From contig NZ_NSEB01000012.1 in the NCBI RefSeq assembly GCF_002734215.1, positions 62,001-126,000 of the forward strand: 64,000 bases of DNA, given 5' to 3'. Source of the stretch: Fredinandcohnia onubensis (GTDB taxonomy: Bacteria > Bacillota > Bacilli > Bacillales > Bacillaceae_L). The notes below the pieces were generated by a model. It did not search any database. It had not been told where the DNA came from and worked only from the letters and a program-made list of their open reading frames with translations. The position numbers and the translations under genes were made by a program. Positions 33,939-43,813 of this stretch are shown one piece after another (the first letter of the stretch is position 1; every line of letters begins with the position of its first letter).

Positions 33939-35661
33939 GAGCTTGTCCCCCTTTTCCGAACTGTGTTTCATAGACCTTTTGATAAAAGGATGAGGTTTGT
34001 AAAAGCTCTTCATGGTTTCCAGTGGCAAGTAATTTTCCGTCTTCAAGCAGTAAAATTGTATCAGTTGCCATGGCTGTGTAAATCTTGGAAGTAATAATCA
34101 ATGTTGTACAGGTGTATTCTTTCAATGCCGTTAATAATTGGGCTTCTGTTCTTAAATCTAATGCACTTGTACTATCATCTAATAGCAGAATTCTAGGGTT
34201 GCGAACAAGTGCTCTCGCTATTGAAATTCGCTGTTTTTGGCCTCCCGATAGGTTAACCCCTTTTTGACCAATGATGGTATCGTATTGTAATGGAAGCTTT
34301 TCAATGGTTCCGTGAATTTGGGCGACCTTTGCTGCTTCTATGATTTCTTCCATCGTCGCATCTTGTTTACCCCAGCGGATGTTCTCCTTGATCGTTCCAG
34401 TGAACAACAATGCCTCTTGAGGAACATAGCCAATTTGTTTTCTCAATTCATCAAGTTTTCGATTCTTCACATCCATCCCGTCAATCACCACTCTTCCATG
34501 AATAACATCATATAATCGTGGAATTAATTGAAATAAGGATGTCTTACCTGAACCGGTTGCCCCAAGGATTGAGACTGTTTCACCTGGCTTTATTAAGAAA
34601 GAAATATCCTGTAAAACCTTCACGTTTGTTCCAGGATACTTGAAATCAACATGAGAAAATTCAATGCTACCTTCCGGGTTTTTAATACTTTTGACATTCT
34701 TTGTTGCCTCTATTAAGTCAACCTTAGTATCAAATACATCAATGACACGTTCTGATGAAGCTTTTGCCCGTGAAAAATGCATGATAATCCATGAAAAAAC
34801 ACCAAGTGCACCCGTAATCCTTGTCGTATAATTGATTACCGCAACAACTTCCCCTACTTGAACATTTCCATTACTCACATCAATACTCCCAAACCATAGA
34901 ATCGCAATGATGCTAGCGTTCATTAAAAGTAAAAGTACCGGCATTGTCAATTCGATAAGGCGAAGCGATTTTATCGTTTTCTCCTTTAAGTCTTCGTTAG
35001 CATGTAAAAAACGGGAGGTTTCATGCTTCCATCGTACAAATGCTTTGATAAGTCGCATTCCCGATAGATTTTCCCTCATCACTCCATTGACGGTATCTAG
35101 TTTCTGTTGAACAGATTGAAAAAGCCTTCTCGCTTTCGTCATAACAAAAATAAGAAATATAATTAAAAAAGGAGTCGTAATAATGAGCATCATCGCAAGC
35201 TTGGCATTAACGATAAAAGCCATAACCATTCCAAAAATGATGAGCATCGGTGCCCGGATAGCGATACGCAGACTCATAAATACAGTATTTTGTAACTGGG
35301 TGACATCATTGGTCATTCTCGTAATTAATGTTGCTGTATCAAATTTTTGAAGATTTGCAAAGGAGAAGGATTGAATTTTCCCGAACAATTCTTTCCGAAT
35401 GTCAAAAGCAAAACTTTGACTGGCATGTGAAGCAAAAAAGGAATTTGTAATACCTGATATAAAAGCAAGTAGCGAGATGCCGACCATAATTCCTCCCCAC
35501 TTCATCACAACAGAAAGATCATTTTGTAATATACCATCATCGATCACTTTTGCGATTAAAAGCGGTTGCAAGAGCTCTACCGTAAGTTCAACAAAAGTCA
35601 AAACAAGAGCAATCGAAATGGCTAGTCGATAGGGTTTCAAATAAGAAAGTATTCTAAACAT
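33922..35661 (-). CDS. ABC exporter half-transporter, degenerate-site partner (YfiB/BmrC-like)
   Basis: A 579-residue half ABC exporter. The membrane domain has six helices; the ATPase has Walker A GATGSGKT and a proper signature LSGGQKQR (from residue 471). The Walker B glutamate is replaced (LLLDD, D496) and the H-loop histidine is S525 (IITSKIY). Such D/S variants mark the non-hydrolysing site of heterodimeric exporters. Its signature complements the catalytic site of the next subunit. The ATG at 35661 follows GGAGGCC; the gene order (degenerate first) matches known pairs. Confidence 0.9.
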   Translation of the reverse strand: MFRILSYLKPYRLAISIALVLTFVELTVELLQPLLIAKVIDDGILQNDLSVVMKWGGIMVGISLLAFISGITNSFFASHASQSFAFDIRKELFGKIQSFSFANLQKFDTATLITRMTNDVTQLQNTVFMSLRIAIRAPMLIIFGMVMAFIVNAKLAMMLIITTPFLIIFLIFVMTKARRLFQSVQQKLDTVNGVMRENLSGMRLIKAFVRWKHETSRFLHANEDLKEKTIKSLRLIELTMPVLLLLMNASIIAILWFGSIDVSNGNVQVGEVVAVINYTTRITGALGVFSWIIMHFSRAKASSERVIDVFDTKVDLIEATKNVKSIKNPEGSIEFSHVDFKYPGTNVKVLQDISFLIKPGETVSILGATGSGKTSLFQLIPRLYDVIHGRVVIDGMDVKNRKLDELRKQIGYVPQEALLFTGTIKENIRWGKQDATMEEIIEAAKVAQIHGTIEKLPLQYDTIIGQKGVNLSGGQKQRISIARALVRNPRILLLDDSTSALDLRTEAQLLTALKEYTCTTLIITSKIYTAMATDTILLLEDGKLLATGNHEELLQTSSFYQKVYETQFGKGGQAHVNAN

Positions 35662-35744
35662 AAGGGCCTCCAAAATATGTACCAGAACAATTATTTCAAT
35701 TTCCGAATTATTTTAATCATACAATATAATCCATTATTATTATA

Positions 35745-35782
35745 GAAAAAAAACACCAAAAGCATCCGCTTTTGATGTTTTA
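35745..35782 (-). terminator. Terminator of the MFS gene
   Basis: AACACCAAAAGC and GCTTTTGATGTT form a 12-bp stem with one mismatch. Minus-strand tail of T residues. Confidence 0.8.
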
Positions 35783-37114
35783 TTGGTTTTGTAGTCTGTG
35801 AGAATATAATTTTTGGCTGACAAAAAAGCTGATAGCAGTTGCAAGAATGACTGTAATTAACATATAAAGAATCAAATGATGCATTCCCTTTCCTACATCA
35901 ACTTGACTTGTAATAAGCATTCCCATGATACTTGCCCCAAATGTGGTTCCAATGTTTCTTGCAAAGAATTGAAGACTTGTTGACATTCCCTTTTGATGAG
36001 CTTCTGCCAATTCCTGTGATCCAATTGTCCCAATCGTAACGACTATACCGAATGCAAAACCCTGAATGGTTAAAATCGTAAAGATATACCAGAAACTTGT
36101 GTCTTTATTCATGAAAAGCGCAAGAACTGCTGATAGTATGAGCAGGCCGTTCCCTAAAAAGATTGTTTTTCGATATCCATATTTTAAGATGAGGTTTCCT
36201 GAAGGAACAGATGCAAGCATCCAGGCAACACTCATCCCGAATAGAACGAGTCCACTAACTGTGATTGAAATCCCTTGAACTTCCTGCATAAACAATGGTA
36301 CATAGTTAGAAAACGCAAAAATACTTAAAAAGATTAAAAAACCATTAATATTTAACCAAGAAATATTCTTATTCTTCAATATTTCAATTGGGATGAATCG
36401 TTTATCTGACTTTTTCTCGGCGTATATAAATGCAATTAAAAAGAGGATCCCAATTATATTGTAGATTACAAGATTTTCAGTTGTAATGGTGTTCATTAAA
36501 AACGCAAGCATACTTCCAGTAAAAAGAAGTGCGCTAAGATAATTAAGTGGGTTTTTATCCTTAGTAATGCTTTCTTTGTAAGGAATTAAACATAAAAGAA
36601 CAATGATTCCAATTGGAATATTAATAAAAAATATCCACCGCCATGAAAGTGTCTCAACGAAATAGCCCCCGACAAGCGGTGCAATGACAGCAGCAACCCC
36701 CCACATGGCTGAGAAGAACCCCTGAATTTTTCCGCGTTTTTCGATTGAATAAAGGTCACCGGCAATAATCATGGTTAATGGTGATACTCCACCAGCCCCT
36801 AAGCCCTGGATTCCACGGTATACGATTAGTTCTACCATCGAGTCTGCTAATCCACAAAGTAATGAACCGATTGTAAATAGAATGATAGAAATACTAAAAA
36901 TTTTTTTCCTACCATAAATATCGGCAAGTTTCCCGAATATTGGTAAGGAAACAGTAGAAAATAAAACATATATGGCAAACATCCACCCATAAAACTTATA
37001 TCCACCTAGTGTTTCTGCAATCGTAGGGGCAGTTGTCTGGAGGATTGTTGTATCCATAGCACTGATAAGCATCGCAAGTACAATACTTACTAACACAAAT
37101 GGTCTAGATTTCAT
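35780..37114 (-). CDS. MFS multidrug transporter, DHA2/EmrB type
   Basis: A 444-residue major facilitator with 12-14 helices. Motif A GKLADIYGRKKI (residues 61-72) and motif C-like GLGAGG near 108 with TM4 RGIQG identify a proton-driven drug exporter; D21 and T22 in TM1 (SAMDTTILQTTAPTIA) are typical of DHA2. The real substrate is unknown. AAAGGGGAAG precedes the ATG. It is a single-gene unit, divergent from corA, upstream of which there is no riboswitch visible in the short gap. Confidence 0.86.
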   Translation of the reverse strand: MKSRPFVLVSIVLAMLISAMDTTILQTTAPTIAETLGGYKFYGWMFAIYVLFSTVSLPIFGKLADIYGRKKIFSISIILFTIGSLLCGLADSMVELIVYRGIQGLGAGGVSPLTMIIAGDLYSIEKRGKIQGFFSAMWGVAAVIAPLVGGYFVETLSWRWIFFINIPIGIIVLLCLIPYKESITKDKNPLNYLSALLFTGSMLAFLMNTITTENLVIYNIIGILFLIAFIYAEKKSDKRFIPIEILKNKNISWLNINGFLIFLSIFAFSNYVPLFMQEVQGISITVSGLVLFGMSVAWMLASVPSGNLILKYGYRKTIFLGNGLLILSAVLALFMNKDTSFWYIFTILTIQGFAFGIVVTIGTIGSQELAEAHQKGMSTSLQFFARNIGTTFGASIMGMLITSQVDVGKGMHHLILYMLITVILATAISFFVSQKLYSHRLQNQ

Positions 37115-37241
37115 ATTGTCTTCCCCTTTTTAGTTTTGAATTACTCCATTATACTAAAGGAATTGGAAAAAATAAGCTATATGTTATTATAAAAAAAATA
37201 CTTTACGTACATGATTTTATCAATAAAAATGAGGTTATTTA

Positions 37242-38192
37242 ATGATTCGCATTCTTGCAATTAGTCATCAAAACGAACGTCTAACTGATATCCCAATTAC
37301 AGCAATAAAAAACACAGATTGTAAATGGTATTGGATTGATTTTAACCGACCGACTGAAATGGAAATTGAGGAATTATCAAAAACACTACAATTTCACCCA
37401 CTGGCTATTGAAGACTGCATCCATGTGTTGCAACGACCTAAATTAGATTTTTACGAAAAAAATACGTTCTTTGTTTCACACAGTCTTCATCGATTTACAC
37501 TGGAAAAAGAAGAAATCAATATGTTTCTAGGTGAAGGATATATAGTGACCTTTCATTTATCAGAATTAGGTGAAATAAATGATGTGTGGAATCGATTAAT
37601 GGTTACTGAAACGATTGAGAACTGGGACCCCTCTCTCGTGTTGTATCACATCATTGATAAGCTGGTTGATAATTATTTTCCAGTTGTGTACCAACTTGAA
37701 GATACCTTAAATGAAATTGAAGACAATTCTAATGAAAAATCGATGGAAGAGCTACTTGATGAACTTTTTGATACGCGTCATAATTTACTTACCTTAAGGC
37801 ATACGGTGGTACCAATGCGGGATTTGGTTTATCGAATTGTTAACTCACATCGCCTTGACCTATTGCAGCATCGAATTGAATATTTTCATGATATCCATGA
37901 TCACCTTTTACGACTAACGGAAAAAATTGATGCGAGCCGGGAGCTTACTGCGGATATTCGCGATAGCTATTTATCGCTAAATTCGCATCAAACCAATAAA
38001 GTGATGCGCATCTTAACTGTTATAACGACAATCTTTATGCCACTAACGTTTATTGCCGGCATCTATGGAATGAATTTTAGTCATATGCCTGAACTTACAT
38101 ATAGATATGGGTATTTCGTAATTCAAGCAATTATGATTGTAATTGGAATTGGTATGTTTGTGTGGTTTAAGAAAAAAGGTTGGTTTCGGTGA
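37242..38192 (+). CDS. corA: CorA-type magnesium/cobalt transporter
   Basis: A 316-residue CorA channel for Mg2+ (or Co2+, Ni2+). The large N-terminal cytosolic domain (residues 1-250) forms the funnel; the two C-terminal helices (about 253-275 and 288-309) frame the selectivity loop YGMNF with GMN at 276-278. The RBS region is weak (AATGAGGTT). The gene is single and ends with a terminator. No M-box is visible upstream. Confidence 0.92.
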   Translation: MIRILAISHQNERLTDIPITAIKNTDCKWYWIDFNRPTEMEIEELSKTLQFHPLAIEDCIHVLQRPKLDFYEKNTFFVSHSLHRFTLEKEEINMFLGEGYIVTFHLSELGEINDVWNRLMVTETIENWDPSLVLYHIIDKLVDNYFPVVYQLEDTLNEIEDNSNEKSMEELLDELFDTRHNLLTLRHTVVPMRDLVYRIVNSHRLDLLQHRIEYFHDIHDHLLRLTEKIDASRELTADIRDSYLSLNSHQTNKVMRILTVITTIFMPLTFIAGIYGMNFSHMPELTYRYGYFVIQAIMIVIGIGMFVWFKKKGWFR

Positions 38193-38232
38193 GGTTTAGG
38201 TACGGTTGCTTGTTGGATAAGGGAGATAGCAT

Positions 38233-38275
38233 ATGAGCCGACCAAACATATAAATTTTGGTCGGCTCTCTTTTAA
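38233..38275. terminator. Bidirectional terminator
   Basis: GAGCCGACCAAA and TTTGGTCGGCTC form a 12-bp stem around CATATAAAT, with TCTTTT following. It separates corA from the convergent GH3 gene. Confidence 0.85.
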
Positions 38276-40495
38276 TTATTTCTTTTTACCATTATTCGAT
38301 TTCTCTTGTTCGTAAGTTAGTCCAAATCCGTATTCGTATTTGACACCCGCTTTAGTCTTATAAGTGAAATGTTTATATTCTTCAGGTGCAAAGCTTGGAA
38401 CATCACCTACTTCTCGCTCTACTGCTTTCGCGCTAGCTGGTATAGCGAATGGAAGTTTACCAACCGGATTGAATTCTCCAGTGATTACGTCAAATACTGC
38501 TTCTTGTTGTGTACCAAAAGTACCAATAAATGCAGCTGCTTTTGGTTCAAGCTTATTTATTAGCCATTGGTTCGTAAAGTTTACAGCAGTGATCGTTGGA
38601 ACCGCTTTTTGGATCTCAACAATTCGGTCTACATCAGATATTCCAGTTTCTGGACCAACCGTAATACGTGGGTTATTATCCCAGTTCGATTGAGTTGGTT
38701 TTACATATACATATGCATGTGTTGCTTCCTCAACACGATCAACTATTTCAATGTTAGGGAACTTTTCGTTAAGAGTATGCTTTAAATCTGTAGTAAATCC
38801 TTCAGATTGTTTTTTAGATTCCTCAATCACATATTGTTCAGGATTATCATTACTTCTAGGTGCTGCAACTCCAACAAATCCTTCAACATAAAGCTTAACA
38901 TTCTCTAATTTCTCTTCTGTTAACGGTAATAGGTTTTCACCTTTCACCTTATCATTTCGCATTAGAACAACTGATTTTTGATGTGCTTCATAAGCTAAAG
39001 CTCTGTGTTCTTCATCGTTTGCCAAAGCAACCGCTTCTTCAGGATTTACATAAGGATCTTCAAACAGTCCTAATGTCATCATTTCAGAAAGAGTATAAGT
39101 TAATGATTCGTCTACTTTTTCAATGTCTAGAAGGCCTTTGTTAACTGCCTCGATTAAGTACTCTGGTGTTGCACTACCTGAGATAATATTGGTACCAGCA
39201 TTTACAGCTTTTGCAACTTTTTCTGCTGCTGTTTTATCATTGTATCCCCATGCACTACCTGCAACTGCACCTGAGTCAGAGTTAACATAACCTTTGAAAC
39301 CAAGTCCTTCACGTAAGTAACGAATTATCCCTTCATTTAATGTCATACCCACTTCTTCAAATTGCTGATCCTCTTGATTTACATATGGTGGTAACCCCTG
39401 GTCAGCACTATCATTACTTGGATATGCATAATAAGGCATTACAGATGAAACTCCTGCTTCAATCGCTCTTTGGAACGGAGGAATGTGATACTTTTCCATA
39501 CTTCCCTCTGTCGGATAAATGTTAAAGCTACCGTTTTCAAAGTGAGGATCTTGTCCATCATCACGAGCTCCGCCACCAGGGAAATGTTTTACTGTGATTG
39601 CTACACTGTCTTTTCCAAGTTCTTCACCTTGGAAACCTCTGATAATTTCATAGTTCATATCTCCAACAACTTTTGGATCTTCCCCGAATGTTTCTTCAAT
39701 TCTTGCCCATAGTGGATCAGTGGCTACATCGGCCATATATCCATACACTTTACGAATACCTGCTGCTCGCCATTCTTGTCGGGCAATATCGGCGAATTCA
39801 CCAACAGCTTCTACATCTCTCGCTGCAGCTAAACCTAAGGTTCCAGGCCAGAATGTGTGTTGATCTTGGGAATTGGTGATATTTGTATAATCTGTTGATG
39901 CAGAGTTTCTAGGATTTGAAGTGATAACAACTGGAATCCCTAACTCAAGATCTTCTGCTAATTTTTGCATTTGGTTATTATAATTTGCGATATCTCCTAA
40001 GTTTTGAGACAAACGATAAATAACATGGCGCAATTTTTTATCAGTAACAATTTTACTATTTTTAGGTGTTACAAAATTTCCATCTGTTGGATCTGCTTCT
40101 GGAGTGTGTGTAGCGATATACATCAACCCAGCCTTTTGCTCAAGACTCATTTGACTAATTAAATCAGCCACACGTTCTGATACTGGTTTTCTCCAGTCTT
40201 CGTAGACATCTAAGCTTTGATCTCCATTTGCATCTCTAAAATACTTATCGCTAATTTTTAGAATTCTATCTTGAGTTGCTACTTCAATTTCTGGTTGACC
40301 TTCTGCTTTTTCAACTTTATAGGTTGTGATTGCACCTCTTCCGTCATACGGAGTAGCTTCTCCCTCATTCCCTGTGTACCCCTGCTCATCTGCAAAACCA
40401 ATTGTAGGCGCTACAAGTGAGAGTGCAAGTGTACTTGCTAAAAGTTTTTTCCTTAATTTTGAAGACTTTCTGATTTGCCTCGATACTGATGCCAT
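38276..40495 (-). CDS. Secreted glycoside hydrolase family 3 enzyme
   Basis: A 739-residue secreted protein: signal peptide with KSSKLRKKLLASTLALSLVA, cleavage near residue 35. The GH3 barrel carries KHFPGGG (303-309) and the nucleophile segment NSDSG with D407. A C-terminal GH3_C domain (VVLMRND...) follows. Residues 88-99 (DANGDQSLDVYE) read as a single EF-hand calcium loop inserted before the barrel. GH3 enzymes release terminal beta-linked glucose, xylose or N-acetylglucosamine; the substrate is open. A cre-like box lies upstream. The ATG follows GGAGG. Confidence 0.87.
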   Translation of the reverse strand: MASVSRQIRKSSKLRKKLLASTLALSLVAPTIGFADEQGYTGNEGEATPYDGRGAITTYKVEKAEGQPEIEVATQDRILKISDKYFRDANGDQSLDVYEDWRKPVSERVADLISQMSLEQKAGLMYIATHTPEADPTDGNFVTPKNSKIVTDKKLRHVIYRLSQNLGDIANYNNQMQKLAEDLELGIPVVITSNPRNSASTDYTNITNSQDQHTFWPGTLGLAAARDVEAVGEFADIARQEWRAAGIRKVYGYMADVATDPLWARIEETFGEDPKVVGDMNYEIIRGFQGEELGKDSVAITVKHFPGGGARDDGQDPHFENGSFNIYPTEGSMEKYHIPPFQRAIEAGVSSVMPYYAYPSNDSADQGLPPYVNQEDQQFEEVGMTLNEGIIRYLREGLGFKGYVNSDSGAVAGSAWGYNDKTAAEKVAKAVNAGTNIISGSATPEYLIEAVNKGLLDIEKVDESLTYTLSEMMTLGLFEDPYVNPEEAVALANDEEHRALAYEAHQKSVVLMRNDKVKGENLLPLTEEKLENVKLYVEGFVGVAAPRSNDNPEQYVIEESKKQSEGFTTDLKHTLNEKFPNIEIVDRVEEATHAYVYVKPTQSNWDNNPRITVGPETGISDVDRIVEIQKAVPTITAVNFTNQWLINKLEPKAAAFIGTFGTQQEAVFDVITGEFNPVGKLPFAIPASAKAVEREVGDVPSFAPEEYKHFTYKTKAGVKYEYGFGLTYEQEKSNNGKKK

Positions 40496-40670
40496 TTTTC
40501 TTCCTCCCTAATAAATGTAAGTTTTCACATAAAAATAGTGTGATTTATAGAAAAATACGTCCCACCCAAATCGTTTTTTGTGGGGTTTGTATTTATTCTC
40601 GAGTTCATTTCCTGCTTGATTGAATTGTTAATAGAAGGAATGATTTTGGAATATTCATTTAGTTAACGCT

Positions 40671-40684
40671 TTCAGAATACGCTT
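40671..40684 (-). promoter_or_regulatory. Candidate CcpA cre box upstream of the GH3 gene
   Basis: Read on the minus strand, TGAAAGCGTTAACT matches TGWAANCGNTNWCA at all positions but the last. It lies 176 bases before the GH3 start. It is the only recognisable signal in the GH3 side of the 470-base gap 40496-40965; a -10-like TATAAT (40923-40928) for pepF is the only other one. Confidence 0.5.
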
Positions 40685-40965
40685 CCATTTTTGTGAAATA
40701 AATAATTAATTAGACTACTAAACAAATTAATTACTAATATATTACCATTCTAATAAGTTCATCGTCATGAGTCTAAGATACTTATTTGACGCGGGACTTT
40801 AGATGGTAATTATTTCTAGTAGGTATAGTAAAAAGGTATGGTTTTTAACTAAATAATCAGATGTATTTAAATTTTTCATAAAAACTTTATGAAAATACTA
40901 TTTAATCCCCCCTCATTTCAGATATAATAATACTTAGAGTGCCGAAATAATTAGGGGGTAAATTT

Positions 40966-42780
40966 ATGACAAAGGTAAAAGAAAAACTATTAACTCGTTC
41001 AGAGGTCCCTGTTGAACAAACTTGGAAACTGGAAGATTTGTTTCAATCGGTTGAAGCATGGGAACAAGAATTAGCTTCAATTGAGTCTGATGTATCAACT
41101 GTAACAAAATTTAAAGGGCAACTAGGAAATGATGCAAAAACATTCTTAGATTGTTTACTTGCAAAAGAAGAACTTCAAAAGCGTATGGTTGTACTAGGTA
41201 CATATGCGAGTCTACGATTCAATGAGGATGCGACTAACCCTGAGAATCAAGGAAATGCAGCAAGAGTTTCGTCTCTTTTTTCAGCAATTGGTGCAGCACT
41301 ATCATTTATTGAGTCTGAAACACTTGCATTACCGGATGGAACAATTGAACAATACATAAAAGAAGAAAAAGAATTAGAAGTATTTCAGAATAATTTAAGC
41401 GTCATTTTGGATAAAAAACCACATACCCTTTCGCCTGAAACGGAAGAAGCGTTAGCTGCTCTTGGTGAGGTTCATGATGCACCATATATGATTTATCAAC
41501 GAAGCAAAGCGTCTGATATGACATTCCCTTCATTTAATGATGAGGAAGGAAATGAGCTACCCCTTTCCTTTGCTCTATTCGAAGATCGCTACGAGCTTTC
41601 TGAAAATCCGACAATTAGACGAAATGCATTCAATACTTTTTCTGAGACATTGAAAAAATATCAAAATACGTTTGCGGCTGCATATGGTACAGAAGTAAAA
41701 AAACAAGTGGCATTATCAAAATTACGTAACTATGAATCTGTTACTCATATGCTCTTGCATCCACAACAGGTTACTCTTGATATGTACAATAATCAGTTAG
41801 ATATTATTCAAACCGAACTTGCTCCACATATGAGAAAATTTGCGAAATTGAAACAACGCGTTCTCGGCATAGACAACATGCATTTTAGTGATCTAAAAGC
41901 ACCAATGGATCCTGATTTTAATCCAAAAACAACCTATGAAGAAGCTTCAACAACCATTCTTGAGGCTTTACAGGTGATGGGTCCTGAATATAGTGCCATC
42001 ATGGAAAAAGGACTTACTGAGCGTTGGGTTGATCTCCCTGCTAACGTTGGGAAATCAACAGGTGCCTTCTGTTCCAGTCCTTATGGTGCTCATCCTTACA
42101 TTTTAATTACATGGACGGATACAATGCGTGGGGCATTTATTTTAGCTCACGAACTTGGGCATGCAGGTCATTTTTACTATGCAAATGGACATCAACGAGT
42201 TGGAAATACTCGCCCATCTACTTACTTTATCGAGGCACCATCAACCATGAATGAGTTACTTTTAGCTGAACATCTATTATCGAAAACAGACGATAAGAGA
42301 ATGAAGCGTTGGGTGATTCTTCAATTGCTAGGAACTTACTATCATAACTTTGTGACTCATTTACTTGAGGGTGAATATCAACGTCGAGTTTATGCACTAG
42401 CTGAAGCTGGAAAACCAATTACAGCCCCTGCCTTAAGTGCTATTAAAGGTGAAGTTTTAAAATCTTTCTGGGGAGATGCGGTTGAAATTGATGATGCAGC
42501 AAGCTTAACATGGATGCGTCAGCCACATTATTACATGGGACTATATCCATATACGTACTCTGCTGGATTAACTGCTTCTACTGCTGTAGCACAGTTAATC
42601 AAAGAAGAGGGTCAACCTGTAGTTGATCGTTGGATTGAAGTATTAAAAGCTGGTGGTACAATGAAGCCACTAGAATTAATGAAATATGCGGGTGTGGATA
42701 TGTCTCAACCAGATGCAATCCGCAAAGCAGTTGCCTATGTTGGCGAATTAATTGATGAATTAGAAGGACTTTACGAATAA
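40966..42780 (+). CDS. pepF: Oligoendopeptidase F (M3 family)
   Basis: A 604-residue cytosolic zinc endopeptidase that cuts medium-length peptides. The zinc motif HELGH lies at 395-399 (LAHELGHAGHFYYANGHQ), with the third ligand in EAPSTMNE about 30 residues later. The length is that of the PepF family. The ATG follows AGGGGG with a clear TATAAT (40923) upstream. It is monocistronic; a terminator follows. Confidence 0.93.
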   Translation: MTKVKEKLLTRSEVPVEQTWKLEDLFQSVEAWEQELASIESDVSTVTKFKGQLGNDAKTFLDCLLAKEELQKRMVVLGTYASLRFNEDATNPENQGNAARVSSLFSAIGAALSFIESETLALPDGTIEQYIKEEKELEVFQNNLSVILDKKPHTLSPETEEALAALGEVHDAPYMIYQRSKASDMTFPSFNDEEGNELPLSFALFEDRYELSENPTIRRNAFNTFSETLKKYQNTFAAAYGTEVKKQVALSKLRNYESVTHMLLHPQQVTLDMYNNQLDIIQTELAPHMRKFAKLKQRVLGIDNMHFSDLKAPMDPDFNPKTTYEEASTTILEALQVMGPEYSAIMEKGLTERWVDLPANVGKSTGAFCSSPYGAHPYILITWTDTMRGAFILAHELGHAGHFYYANGHQRVGNTRPSTYFIEAPSTMNELLLAEHLLSKTDDKRMKRWVILQLLGTYYHNFVTHLLEGEYQRRVYALAEAGKPITAPALSAIKGEVLKSFWGDAVEIDDAASLTWMRQPHYYMGLYPYTYSAGLTASTAVAQLIKEEGQPVVDRWIEVLKAGGTMKPLELMKYAGVDMSQPDAIRKAVAYVGELIDELEGLYE

Positions 42781-42787
42781 TAGTGAT

Positions 42788-42818
42788 AAAATGCCCAGAG
42801 CTTTTCTGGGCATTTTCT
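42788..42818 (+). terminator. Terminator of pepF
   Basis: AATGCCCAGA and TCTGGGCATT form a 10-bp stem with loop GCTTT, followed by TTC. Confidence 0.75.
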
Positions 42819-42861
42819 AACTTTTTTTAATCCATTTACTAAGCAAGTAATATATTCTAAC

Positions 42862-43338
42862 CTAAATTTCAAACGAACTTTCTAGTTCCCACAAACGTTC
42901 TCCTATTTCATCGATTAGCGCCTTTGCTCTTTTTTCGATATTGGTAGGGAGATTATCATTGTTAAAGAACTCTAGATTTATACTTTCTCCATCGTTCATT
43001 TCTAAATTACCACTGACGTTCAAAGCATGAAATAAGCTAATTACACTGTAAGTTTCATCCCCATTTGGATAACGAAAATAATATCGGGGGCCAGAAAAGA
43101 CACCAATTAAACTGAAATTATTTGCTATTAGTCCTGTTTCTTCTTTTAGTTCACGGGTTGCAACTTCTTCAATTGTTTCCCCAAGTTCCATAGAACCACC
43201 CGGTAATCCCCAATCCAATGTGTCCGATCGATGCTGAAAAAGAAGCTCTCCTTTATCATTAATTACAAGAATTGTAGCTCCTACTGTTATGATAGGTTGA
43301 GTACCGATTAATTTTCTTAATCTAGAAACATAGCCCAT
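42862..43338 (-). CDS. NUDIX hydrolase
   Basis: A 158-residue NUDIX protein. The box (GGSMELGETIEEVATRELKE with its ETG continuation, near residues 48-70) has all the metal-binding acidic residues. It hydrolyses a nucleoside diphosphate linked to another moiety; substrate unknown. The start is the ATG after GATGAGGAG, six codons inside the longest frame. It lies with the VOC and methyltransferase genes in the same direction. Confidence 0.85.
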   Translation of the reverse strand: MGYVSRLRKLIGTQPIITVGATILVINDKGELLFQHRSDTLDWGLPGGSMELGETIEEVATRELKEETGLIANNFSLIGVFSGPRYYFRYPNGDETYSVISLFHALNVSGNLEMNDGESINLEFFNNDNLPTNIEKRAKALIDEIGERLWELESSFEI

Positions 43339-43408
43339 ATATATACTCCTCATCATAAGATATGTACTTGGAAAATTGACAAAATGTCCTTAAAAGGAAT
43401 CGTTATTG

Positions 43409-43798
43409 TTAACCCGTACAAGCCATAATGATATTTCCATCTAGGTCTTTGAAATTAAACCAAGCAAAGTTCTCCCCCACTCTTTCAATTTCCCTTACGA
43501 TTTCGATATCACATGATTTAATAAAATCATAGGCAACATCAATGTCGTCAACTAGAAAATTAAAAATCGGGTTTGGCGATGGTTTGTGGATGAAAGCAGG
43601 GTCAAAGGCATGGTCATCTAAGGTTAAACCCGTGCTTCCATTGATTGGAATATTATAAACCGGTGATTGAACACTTTTTAAATCTGGTTCAAATCCTAAA
43701 ATCTTGCTGTACCATTCAACTGATTTTGTTAAATCTGTAACGTGAATGAACACACCTCCCATTGTGTTTTTAATTGGAGATTGGTTCGTTTTGTTCAT
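43409..43798 (-). CDS. VOC (glyoxalase/bleomycin-resistance) fold protein
   Basis: A 129-residue VOC protein with the paired beta-alpha-beta-beta-beta pattern: HVTDLTKSVEWYSKILGFEP and FNFKDLDGNIIMA. Members are isomerases, dioxygenases or drug-binding proteins; there is no catalytic clue here. The start is the ATG after AAAGGATGTGG. It follows the methyltransferase gene by 15 bases and so likely shares its transcript. Confidence 0.8.
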   Translation of the reverse strand: MNKTNQSPIKNTMGGVFIHVTDLTKSVEWYSKILGFEPDLKSVQSPVYNIPINGSTGLTLDDHAFDPAFIHKPSPNPIFNFLVDDIDVAYDFIKSCDIEIVREIERVGENFAWFNFKDLDGNIIMACTG

Positions 43799-43813
43799 TT
43801 TTACCACATCCTT

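Noticed and set aside
33938-34046. Longer N-terminus for the second ABC exporter subunit
   Set aside because: It overlaps the preceding ATPase domain and lacks a separate RBS; AAGGGGGAC fits the ATG at 33938 better.
37115-37241. Looked for an M-box or other riboswitch before corA
   Set aside because: The gap is only 127 bases, AT-rich and without a recognisable conserved fold.
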